Shown: positions 10,771 through 18,988 of the stretch, piece by piece | Layout: each line of letters starts with the position of its first letter | How positions within the stretch are numbered: the first letter of the stretch is position 1 | Source of the DNA: Phytohabitans houttuyneae | GTDB taxonomy: Bacteria; Actinomycetota; Actinomycetes; Mycobacteriales; Micromonosporaceae | DNA: 64,000 bases | Direction of reading: 5' to 3' | NCBI RefSeq assembly: GCF_011764425.1 | Contig: NZ_BLPF01000002.1 | Span: 1,488,997 to 1,552,996 of the forward strand | Notes under the pieces: generated by a model | The model's input: the letters and a program-made list of their open reading frames with translations, nothing else | Told to the model about the DNA's origin: nothing | Databases searched by the model: none | Program-made: the position numbers and the translations under genes

Positions 10771-10873
10771 CAACGGTGGCGGTGTCGGACCGCTGGGCCG
10801 ATCGGCGCGGGTCAGCACCTGCCGGCTGATTACTGATCGGGCGGGCGGGGTGACGGTCGGTTGTGTCGGGTGG

Positions 10874-10887
10874 TATGACTGTGGTCT
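10874..10887 (+). promoter_or_regulatory. Putative leaderless -10 element (TATGACT) before the second Hsp70-like gene
   Basis: TATGACT at 10874-10880, 7 bases, then ATG at 10888: identical spacing to the copy at 7342. A GTGACG at 10850-10855 could serve as -35 with an 18-base spacer. The shared context GGTGGTATGACTG suggests both genes respond to the same sigma factor. Confidence 0.5.
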
Positions 10888-12793
10888 ATGCCCCCTGGGG
10901 AGGTACGCCTGGCCATTGACTGCGGCAGTGTCACCACGGCTGCGGTTTTGGTGTGGCCGGATGGTCAGTGGCAGGTGTTGCGGTTCGATGACCGGCCGGT
11001 GTTGTCCAGCGCAGTGTTCGTGCGCCCGAACGGCCGGATGGTCGCCGGCGAGGACGCCTGGCAGCAGGCCGTCGCCACGGTGGAAGGGTTGTTTGTGCCC
11101 TCACCTGTGCGGCGGATCCGCGAGGAGGCGATCAGCAGCGGCGCGGTCACGGTCGCGGGGGTTGATGTCGTCGCGGAGCCGTTGCGGCAGGTCGCGCAGG
11201 TAGCGGGCCTGGTGGTGGGCGGCCCGATCTCGGATGTGCGGCTAGTCGTGCCGGCCGGTTGGGGCCCCGCCGGTCCATGCTGTTACGGCAGGCGGCGCAC
11301 CGCGCAGGTCTGGGCATGGTGCGCTTGGTGCCGGCACCGGTCGCGGTCGCCAACCTGGTGCATGCGCTCAGCCCGGTCCCGGTCGGCGCGAACATTGCGG
11401 TGTGTGACCTGGGCGGCGGAGTAGCAGCCACGGTGCTGCACCACGGCGTGGACGGCTTCGAGGTGGTGTCCTCGCTGGAGGATCCGACCGCGGGCGGCCT
11501 GCAGCTGGACGAGCAGGTGGCGGCCAGCCTCGACGGCCTGAGCCCGCCAGGACGGGGCACCCCGGCAGACCCGAGATGGTGGACCCTGATGGCGGCCGCC
11601 CGGACGGCGAAGGAGCAACTGTCGGCCCAGAGCGCGGTGACAGTGAGCATGCCGCCGCCGCAGCCACCAACGGTGTTGATGGCCGCGACCGTCCAGGCCC
11701 AGGCGCGTCCGCTGTGGGACCGTGCCGCCGTGCTGACCGCGGACGCGGTCGAGGCCGCCAACCTGCAACCCGCCCAGCTCGCGGGGCCTACCTGGCCGGC
11801 GGCGGCGCGGCGATGCCGCAGGCGGCACAGGCCGTGGGGGCCAGGCTGGGCCGCGCAATACACACGGTCCCCGATCCGGGTGTCGCGGCGGCACGCGGCG
11901 CTGCCGGCGCAGCCGGGCCACCGGCCGGCGCGGGCACCCTGTGGCCGGTGACGGCCTGGCTGCCGGACCTGCCGCTACGGCGGCTGCTCGGCGTGCTGGT
12001 CCCGGCGCTGGGATCGGCGGCGTTGTTGATCGAGTTCCTCAGCGTCCGGTTCCGCTATCCGGAAGAGTTTGTGCGACCGGTGGGCAGCGACAGGGCCCAG
12101 ACGCCTGCGGTGGTGATGAACTGGGGCGAGCTCGGCCTGGCCTGCCTGTTGGCATTGGTGGCCTGCCTGTGCGGGGCCGCGGTGCTCGGCGCGGTACTGC
12201 CCGCGAACGCCGGCGTACGGCGACCGGTCAGCTCGGAGGCGGTCCGGATGGGCGGCGGCCTGGTCGTGGCGGCCATCCTCGGCTCTTTCATCGCCGCCCT
12301 CTACGGCGTTGGCGCCTCGGTGTACCTGGTCGCGCCGCTGGAGTCGTTCCTGCGCTGGGCGTTGCTGTGCACGCTGCCGTTGGGCGTGGTGGCCGTCTGC
12401 ACCGGCGTCCTGGCCGCGGCGCGTTCCCGGGCACCGGCTGCTGGATGGCATCACTGGCTGGGGTTTCCGGTCCTGTCGACGATCCCGGCGGCGGCCGGCA
12501 TGCTGCTGGTCAGCGCCGCGAACCACTACATGGTCTCCGGAGGCGGACCGGCCAGCACGGTAGAACGCACCGGCGGGTTCCTGATCGGCATCGGCACCGG
12601 GTTGGCGCTGGTACGGCCGCTGCTGTACCGGCTGGTGGTGGTGGCGCCGCTGGCCGCGCTGAGCATGGCCATGGCGGACATCCACACCACCGGCATCCTC
12701 GCCGCCCTCTACGTGGCAGCGGTCACCTGCTGGTGGCTGCAGCGGTTGTGGCACCTGCGATTCCATCCAGACCCGTGGGCCACCGATGCCTAG
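10888..12793 (+). CDS. Hsp70-like ATPase domain fused to multi-span membrane domain, copy 2 (two apparent frameshifts)
   Basis: Paralogue of the gene at 7356 with the same order: LAIDCGSVTTAAVLVW, LSSAVFV, RLVVPAGWGP, AVCDLGGG, GGLQLDEQVAASL and YLAGGGAAMP, then about eight membrane segments starting at LLGVLVPALGSAALLIEF and the conserved MNWGELG loop. Two frame breaks occur at GGGG 11261-11264 and GGGG 11783-11786; one added G in each restores a 635-residue protein. At the first break copy 1 has GGGGG in the homologous TGG-GGG codons, strong evidence for an under-called base here. The head domain and the membrane domain are in one frame across the junction, so this is a true fusion. The BTAD gene follows after 49 bases. 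Confidence 0.78.
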
Positions 12794-12842
12794 CCCGCCG
12801 TGCACCAGCCCCACCGGCAGCTCTGGTCGAGGCGGGTAATCC

Positions 12843-15035
12843 GTGGCCAGGAACGCGTTCGGCATCGGATGGCGGACCCTGCTGGTGGCCGGCCCGCCCG
12901 CAGCCCTGATCGGCTGGGCAGGCTGGCCGCTGCCGACAAGCCGGCCCGACCAGGCGCAGCTGCAGCAGTGGCTGCAGCAGCCGCTGACCGCGGGGACCAC
13001 AGCGGTGGCGGTCTGGGCGGTCTGGGCAGGGCTGGTCTACCTGGTGTTTCTGCATCCACGTCGGCGGTGGCGGCACGCAATGCAGGCGCTGCCGTCAGTC
13101 GCCGGAGCGATGGCGCTGCTGGTCGGTCTGCCGGTCGGGTTGGTGTGGTGGGCCGGCTGGCCGCTGCCGCCCTGGCCTACCCAGACTCAGCTGCAGGCGT
13201 GGCTGGCCGAGCCGCTGACCTGGCCAACCATCGTCACCACCAGCGCCATCATCGGCTGGCTGTTCTGGCTGATGCTGGTCTACGCGCTGCTGGTCGAAGT
13301 GGTTACCCGGATCCGGCGAGTGGCGGCGTGGCTGCCCCGCATGCCGATTCCTACACCGATGCAAGGGCTGGTCGGTGGCATGTTCGGCGCCGCGGCCCTG
13401 ACCATGAACACTCCCACCCTGAATGCCGGACCCGCAGTCGACGTCGGTGTCGTAGCGACCGTCGACCAGCCACTGTCCACGACAGCCACACCGGCCATGT
13501 TGCCACCAGCCGGGCCGCAACCCATCGACGCAGCCCACTCCGCGGCCGGGGTGGAGTTGCCCGGTCGGGGCTGGTTACCCGAACCGGTGGCCGACGCCGT
13601 GACCGGCGCAGCGACACTGATCTGGTGGCGTCGCCGACACCGCTACCAACCACACCCGCCCACCGGCCGCGCTCGGCAGGACGCCGACCTGACACCGCTG
13701 CCGGCCACCGTCGCCGCGGTCCAGGCCGCCCACCCACCAACGACCCTCTCCCCGCAGAAGCAGCCCGACCTCGCCCAGCCCGTCGGCGGAGTGGTGATCG
13801 GGCAGGCCGGACTGATGCCCGTGCAGGTAGGCCAGCTACCCGCCGGCGGCGTCGGGCTAGTCGGACCGGGCGGCCTCGACGCGGCACGCGGCGTGGTGGC
13901 CGCCTGCCTACTCGCCGGCGTATTGGCGGGACCGGTCCGACTGCTGACTACCAGCCCCGACCTGCAGACGCTGCTCGGCCGCCCTACCATCCACTCTCGG
14001 CCCGACATACAGGTGACCGACAACCTGACCGCCGCCCTGTCCATCCTGGACCGTACCGTGCTGGACCGCAGCGCAGGCAGCGCCGCCGCCAGTATCGCCG
14101 ACCATGAACCGCTGCTACTGCTGACCGCGGCGCCCACCGATTCGCAAACCCGGTCCCGGCTGGCGGTGATGCTCACCCTCGGCCATCGGTTTGGCATCAC
14201 CGCCATGCTGCTGGGCGGCTGGTCGACCGGCACCACCTGGCCGGTGGACGCAAACGGTGTCGTGCCCGACGCCGCACCGGCCGGCCTGCGATTGACCGTC
14301 CTGACCCCCGCCGCGGCCGCCGACCTGCTCGAGTTGGCTCAACACGCATCCACCCCATCGCCCCCGCCACCGGCCGCCGACCCGAGCCAACCGGCAGCGG
14401 CCAGCGAGCAACGTCCCGCCGCGGACCCCGCAGGTGTGTCGCTGCGCCTACTCGGACCGGTGGCAGTCAGTGCCGGCGGCCGCCCGGTGACTATCAGCCG
14501 CAGCGCCGGCCTGCAGACCCTCGTCCTACTCGCGATCCACCCGGCCGGCCTGACCACCGCGCAGTTGACCCAAACCCTCTGGCCCCACCAGCGACCGCAT
14601 CTTGCCAGCAAACACCTGCACACCACGATCTACGACCTACGTCGCAGCCTCTCCGACGCCACCGATTTGCCGGTACTCGGTCGCACGGCCGGCCGCTACC
14701 ACCTCCTGCCGGGCCACGTCGACGTGGACCTCTGGCGCTCACACGATCAAGTCGCCCACGCCGCAACGGCAGTGACCCCCTCCGCCCGCGACACCGCGCT
14801 GCGAGCAGTCGTCAGCCTCTACCGAGACGAACTCGCCACCGGCGAAACCTGGCCATGGCTAGCCCCGTACCGGGAAGCGGCGCGCCGCGACGTGATCGAC
14901 GCCTATACCACCCTGGCCGACGCCCACCCCGAACAGGCTGCCCATCTGCTGGCCGCTGCCGCCCGCCTCGACCCGGTCAACGCCGCCGTTCACCAGCGCG
15001 CCGCGGACGCGCTGACCAGGAACGCGAGACGCTGA
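12843..15035 (+). CDS. Membrane-anchored winged-helix/BTAD (SARP-like) regulator
   Basis: 730 residues. The first 160 hold four membrane spans in two repeated units, each with an outside-facing loop of the type GWPLP...W.LQQPLT / GWPLPP...AWLAEPLTW. A long Pro/Ala-rich cytosolic middle follows. Residues about 535-610 are an OmpR-type winged helix (SLRLLGPVAVSAGGRPVTI, LTQTLWPH, LHTTIYDLRRSLS), and about 620-728 are a bacterial transcriptional activator domain. SARP domains normally activate transcription in the cytosol; tethering to the membrane suggests an envelope-sensing regulator. The GTG start lies 49 bases after the second Hsp70-like gene, indicating an operon. Unlike the paralogue at 28062 it has no LysM domain. 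Confidence 0.8.
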   Translation: MARNAFGIGWRTLLVAGPPAALIGWAGWPLPTSRPDQAQLQQWLQQPLTAGTTAVAVWAVWAGLVYLVFLHPRRRWRHAMQALPSVAGAMALLVGLPVGLVWWAGWPLPPWPTQTQLQAWLAEPLTWPTIVTTSAIIGWLFWLMLVYALLVEVVTRIRRVAAWLPRMPIPTPMQGLVGGMFGAAALTMNTPTLNAGPAVDVGVVATVDQPLSTTATPAMLPPAGPQPIDAAHSAAGVELPGRGWLPEPVADAVTGAATLIWWRRRHRYQPHPPTGRARQDADLTPLPATVAAVQAAHPPTTLSPQKQPDLAQPVGGVVIGQAGLMPVQVGQLPAGGVGLVGPGGLDAARGVVAACLLAGVLAGPVRLLTTSPDLQTLLGRPTIHSRPDIQVTDNLTAALSILDRTVLDRSAGSAAASIADHEPLLLLTAAPTDSQTRSRLAVMLTLGHRFGITAMLLGGWSTGTTWPVDANGVVPDAAPAGLRLTVLTPAAAADLLELAQHASTPSPPPPAADPSQPAAASEQRPAADPAGVSLRLLGPVAVSAGGRPVTISRSAGLQTLVLLAIHPAGLTTAQLTQTLWPHQRPHLASKHLHTTIYDLRRSLSDATDLPVLGRTAGRYHLLPGHVDVDLWRSHDQVAHAATAVTPSARDTALRAVVSLYRDELATGETWPWLAPYREAARRDVIDAYTTLADAHPEQAAHLLAAAARLDPVNAAVHQRAADALTRNARR

Positions 15036-15162
15036 CCGACCGGGCGAAGTCGGCACACAGGCCCAGGCTGTGTACGGTCGGGTGACCGTTAGCGGCAACG
15101 TAGCCGTAGCACGCTACGGGTGGATGCACTAACCGGCACGGGCGGCCGTTGAGGTTTGTGCG

Positions 15163-15803
15163 TCGGGGTTTGTCCCGACGGAGTTGACGTGCTCCTCGAC
15201 GTGGAGCGATCGTCTCGACCACGACCGCACGCCGTCGATCCGTGGGCACGAGATGGCCGGTGTGGTCACCGCTGTCGGCTATGGTACGACGGGACTGTCG
15301 GTGGGACAGCAGGTGTTCGGCCTGACGGACTGGTATCGCGACGGCACGTTGGCGGGAGTATGCGGCCGTCGAGGCGCGTAACCTCGCGCCGTTGTCCGGC
15401 GACGTCGACTTCACGGTGGGCGCGAGCCTGCCGATCTCGGGACTGAACGCGTGGCAGGGACTGTTTGAGCACGGCTGTCTTCAGGTCGGGCAGAGCGTTC
15501 TCGTGCACGGCGCGGCCGGCGCGGTCGGGTCGGTGGTGACGCAGCTGGCACGAGGCCGGCGCCTACGTTGTTGGCACCGGACGCGCCGCTGACCGCCAGG
15601 CGGTGCTCGACTACGGTGCGCAGGACTTCGTCGACCTTGAGAACGAGGCGCTGGAAGACGGCGGCAGGGTCGATCTGGTTTTGATGTCATCGGTGGCGAC
15701 GTTCAGAAGCGGTCCGCAGGCTGATCCGAGCCGGAGGCACGCTGGTGTCCGTCGTAGGTCCGCCGCAGGCGCGGCCACCTACGGACTGGCGATCGACGCT
15801 CAT
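15163..15803 (+). pseudogene. Decayed zinc-type/MDR NADP-dependent oxidoreductase
   Basis: Pieces of a medium-chain dehydrogenase/reductase lie in successive frames: HEMAGVVTAVGYGTTGLSVG, NLAPLSGDVDFTVGASLPIS, and the Rossmann segment VLVHGAAGAVGSVVTQLA, then VLDYGAQDFVDL. At least four indels are needed to join them (near 15355, 15551, 15680 and 15720), of both signs and in different sequence contexts. The N-terminus and the last third are missing. This reads as true decay, not a homopolymer error. Confidence 0.75.
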
Positions 15804-15888
15804 CTGACGTGTGACGATAGTGAGCTGTTTACAATCTGATCTTGCAGGTCAGGCCGGGTCAGTGGGTCGCTGATCGATGGGTCCGGCA

Positions 15889-16302
15889 TCAGTCGGTGGT
15901 GACCGCGCCGGGTCGTGGCGCCGTGCTCAGGACGGCGGCCATGGCGACCGATGCCGCCGGCTGACCGAGGTAGGCGGTCAGCAGCATCATCAACTCGGCC
16001 AAGCCCTCTTCCGTGACACCGGCGGCGCGTGCGGCGTTCAGATAGGTGATCAGCCGGGCATCGACGACGTGTTGGCCGACGAGGGCGGCAATGACGGCGA
16101 CGCTGCGGTCGCGGTCGGTCAGTTCCGTTCCGGACCATCCGGGTCCGCCGGCCGCGAGAAAGGCCTCCCGAGCGTACTGTGCGCCAGCTCGCGCCGCGAG
16201 CATGCTCTCGGCTTCGTCCTCTGGCACGCCGAGGTTGCGGGCGTACACGGCGCGGCCGGCGGTGATGCGGTCGGCCACGTCTTCGGAAGCGTTCATATGC
16301 AC
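15889..16302 (-). CDS. Carboxymuconolactone decarboxylase family protein
   Basis: 137 residues with the alpha-helical AhpD/CMD fold: the tract TDRDRSVAVIAALVGQHVVD, then LITYLNAARAAGVTEEGLAE and MMLLTAYLGQPAAS. The AhpD CxxC pair is absent, so a decarboxylase-like or unknown enzymatic role is more likely than peroxidase reduction. The start overlaps the end of the MarR gene by 10 bases, indicating translational coupling. Together with the MBL hydrolase upstream it looks like a MarR-controlled detoxification or catabolic operon. Confidence 0.85.
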   Translation of the reverse strand: MHMNASEDVADRITAGRAVYARNLGVPEDEAESMLAARAGAQYAREAFLAAGGPGWSGTELTDRDRSVAVIAALVGQHVVDARLITYLNAARAAGVTEEGLAELMMLLTAYLGQPAASVAMAAVLSTAPRPGAVTTD

Positions 16303-16805
16303 GATCCCGGGTCTTCGGCCGAGCCGATGATGGCGTAGAGGGCCCGTCGCAGCTGTGCGACCTCGGCCGCCGGGATGGGCCGGACAGCGTCGGCCTCACG
16401 AGCTTCGGCGCCGGCAGCGATCGCCGCCCGCGCCGCATCGCCCTTCGGGGTGATGGCGATGATGCGGGCCCGCCGATCTCGCGGGTTGACGCGCCGTGAG
16501 ACGAGTTCCATGCGCTCGAGCCGGTCGATCTCCGCAGTAAGAGTCGTCTTGTCCATGCCGAGGGCTTGCCCGAGCTCGACCTGGGTGAGATCGGCGGTCT
16601 TGTGCAGAGCGCTGAGGACGATGTGGTCGCGCAGCGACAGGCCGTGGCGTTCTGCTTCCGCGCCGACGAGTGCGTGCATCCGCTGGGCCGCCCGGTGGAG
16701 CAGCCACGTGAGCTCGGAGTCGGGCCCCGGTCCCAGAGTGGGGCGCTGCGGCGCCTCGTCGTCGATCGGCGGATCGGGGCGGCTCGAGGCGGGTGAGGCA
16801 GGCAT
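16293..16805 (-). CDS. MarR family transcriptional regulator
   Basis: 170-residue winged-helix regulator. The central helix-turn-helix is LTQVELGQALGMDKTTLTAE, followed by IDRLERMELVSRR and the wing NPRDRRARIIAITPKG, all typical of MarR. It lies between the MBL hydrolase (2 bases away) and the CMD protein (overlapping), same strand. MarR proteins usually repress their own operon and release on binding a small aromatic ligand. The 15-bp direct repeats at 17686-17745 upstream of the operon are possible binding sites, which is a guess. Confidence 0.9.
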   Translation of the reverse strand: MPASPASSRPDPPIDDEAPQRPTLGPGPDSELTWLLHRAAQRMHALVGAEAERHGLSLRDHIVLSALHKTADLTQVELGQALGMDKTTLTAEIDRLERMELVSRRVNPRDRRARIIAITPKGDAARAAIAAGAEAREADAVRPIPAAEVAQLRRALYAIIGSAEDPGSCI

Positions 16806-16807
16806 GG

Positions 16808-17666
16808 TCACAGTGTCACGCTCGGGAACCGGGACGGCAGGAGCGGGATGCTGTCGTAGGCAGCGACATCGTGGGCCGGAACGACCTGCAACACGCGGCT
16901 GAGGGCGATGCTGCGCTGCAGGCCGACCCGGACGGTTCTGGCGTCGACATCGGCGACGCGGCGCATCAACCACGGGCGTTCCGCACCACGGGAGATGCCG
17001 TCCATCTGCCAGGCGAGGTCGCCGATGAACGCATACCGCTTCCCGGAGGGCAGCGTGACGAACACGACGACGGAGCCCGGGGTGTGCCCCGCGGCGAGGG
17101 CAACGATCACTGAGCCGTCTCCGTAGAAGTCGAAGCTCGCCGGAAAGCCGAGATACTCCGGGCCGTCGAAGGCGTACTCCCGGGTCTCCAGGCCTTGCGA
17201 CACCGCCCGGAACACCCTGCCGTGCGAGTCGTCGGCGCCGTAGCGGATCTCGGCCTCGTTGATCCACACCGGCACCCGTAGGGAGTCCAGGCCGCTGACG
17301 TGATCCCAGTGCACGTGCGTGACGAGCACGCCCAGAAGCCGGGACCGGTCATAGCCGGCCGCATCGAGTTGCTGCGCCGCGGTCCGGCCGAGCCGGTGGG
17401 GAGCACGCTCCATGCGCGCCAGCATCTTGATGTGCTCCGCCACGTGCTCGCCGAACCCGGCGTCGATGAGCAGGTCGCCGTTCGGGTGGGAGATGAGCAC
17501 GGCGGTGGCCGCGAAATCTCGCTTGTCCCGTACGGACCCTCCGGTCACGGCGAACACCGCTCGCGTCGTATACGTGCCGGTGGGCAGACGGTACAGCGCC
17601 ATGCCCGCCGGCGGAGTCGCCTCGGGCAGCCGGCCTGCCCAGTACGAGGAAGGTGAGATGACCATA
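16808..17666 (-). CDS. MBL-fold metallo-hydrolase
   Basis: Metallo-beta-lactamase-fold hydrolase of the AHL-lactonase/YtnP-like type. Metal ligands: HVHWDH (first site and bridging), the H of AAGHTPG, D of FIGDLAW and the H of PAHD near the C-terminus. I take ATG at 17666 (MVISPSSYW) as the start, giving 285 residues. The frame stays open upstream through the 15-bp repeats, which would add an odd MFLTRMFLTR leader. It is first in a tight three-gene unit with MarR and CMD. Substrate unknown; lactone hydrolysis is plausible. Confidence 0.88.
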
Positions 17667-17685
17667 CCCGAAACCGTACGGCTCG

Positions 17686-17745
17686 AGAACATCCGAGTCA
17701 AGAACATCCGAGTCAAGAACATCCGAGCCGAGAACATTCAGCCTT
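17686..17745. repeat. Four tandem 15-bp repeats upstream of the MBL/MarR/CMD operon
   Basis: Units GAGAACATCCGAGTC, AAGAACATCCGAGTC, AAGAACATCCGAGCC and GAGAACATTCAGCCT lie head to tail, 20 bases above the MBL start codon. On the coding strand they contain repeated TTGACT hexamers, one of which lies 17 bases before TACGGT, a weak -10. They could be an operator array, or a slipped minisatellite. Confidence 0.7.
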
Positions 17746-17808
17746 TCATCCTGCGTATCGGTTGGCTTGGACGTGATGCCGGACGAGGATGGCCGCACCA
17801 TTGAACCC

Positions 17809-18600
17809 TCATCCTGCGGTTCGGTCGTTCTCGACGTGGTGTAGGACGAGGATGGCCTGCACGACTGCGGTCGTGCGGCGCGGGCAGCAGCGCAGCTTGG
17901 CCAGGATCTTCCAGTGCTTGAGGGTGGCGATGGCCCGTTCGCCGAGGGCGCGGATCTTCGCGTGGGACCGGTTCACGGCCTTCTGCCGGCTGGACAGTTT
18001 CGGTCGGTGGCGGTGCCGTTTGAACGGGGTGCGCACGCTGCCTTTGGCGCCCTGGTATCCCTTGTCGGCGAAGGTCATCACGTCGTAGCTGGTCAGCGCG
18101 TCGATGATGCCGTGGGTGCGGGCGGCGGTCAGGTCGTGTGTCGAGCCGGGTAGCGCGGGCGAGGCCCACACGAGTCGCCCGGCGGCGTCGGCGATGACCT
18201 GCACGTTCACGTCGTGGCGCTTGTATTTACCGGAGTAGTACGGCTCCCGGTCGATCGGGATCAGCGTGCCGTCCAGAATCGCGTACGCCAGGCGCCGGAT
18301 GCGCGGCATGGCAGTGGCCAGGTCCTCCGCGGCTGTCATGAGCAAGGCGATCGCTTCTTGTACGTACCGCCAGGCGGTGGCGACCTCTACCCCGAACCCG
18401 ACAGCCAGCCTCGTGAGGGTGTCGCAGTTACGCAGGTGGGCTAGGGCGAGCAACGCTTGGCGTCCCGGTGGCAAGTCGCCGCCATCGGGACCCGCGTTGG
18501 TTGCGGTAGGCGCGGATGCGCTCGGCCAGGTCGTTCAGAGTCCGGCTGGACGAGCGTGATCGTGGCGGGGTAAGACAGCACGACGAGGCTCCGGTCGGGG
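17809..18600 (-). pseudogene. IS5-family transposase, frameshifted
   Basis: The main frame (17809-18474) carries the DDE domain: ILDGTLIPIDR (first D), GSTHDLTAART, TFADKGYQG (second D) and the final acidic region near the C-terminus. The start LVVLSYPATITLVQ is in another frame, and the helix-turn-helix portion LAERIRAYRNQRGSRWRR in a third, so two indels (near 18534 and 18471) disrupt it. Probably inactive unless translated by frameshifting. The terminal inverted repeats were not identified with confidence. Confidence 0.75.
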
Positions 18601-18640
18601 CATCGGATCTTGGTCGCCTGCTGTCTTACCTGGAGCCTCG
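18570..18640. repeat. Interleaved inverted repeats at the IS5 right side
   Basis: GTAAGACAGCA (18570-18580) pairs with TGCTGTCTTAC (18619-18629), and GAGGCTCC (18585-18592) with GGAGCCTC (18632-18639). The two pairs are ordered so that the second lies nested on one side and outside on the other, so both hairpins cannot form at once. It overlaps the first codons of the transposase and may be a transposon end or a recombination scar. Confidence 0.6.
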
Positions 18641-18988
18641 CCCTTATCAATCTCCGGCCCGCCCATACCCGTCCTGACCAGCAAGATCAGACTGGAAAAG
18701 GCTCAGTCAATATCTCTGATATCCGTCAACAGTGTCGAAGAACTTCCGGTATCTGTCGAGCGCGTCAAGCCGCTGTTGCTGCCAGCTCGCCGCCTAGAGT
18801 CCTCTCCCTAAGTGCGTGAGCTGGCTATTGACGCTCGGTGACGATCGGAAGTCTTGCGGAAGTCATTGACGACGATGCCGGTCATTGCCCATACTTCGAT
18901 TCATCAAGGTCGATGTCGACCTGCTGGCGACGTGGCCACGAGGTGGTGTCGCCGCGAAGCTGTTAACGTGAACATAGGGAGTCAGGTC

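Noticed and set aside
12800-14107. Long plus-strand ORF overlapping the BTAD gene in another frame
   Set aside because: Arg/Pro/Ala-rich shadow of the real gene, typical of high-GC DNA; no motif or start site.
15163-15803. MDR oxidoreductase as another homopolymer-error gene
   Set aside because: Needs at least four indels of both signs in mixed contexts and lacks its ends, so true decay is more likely.
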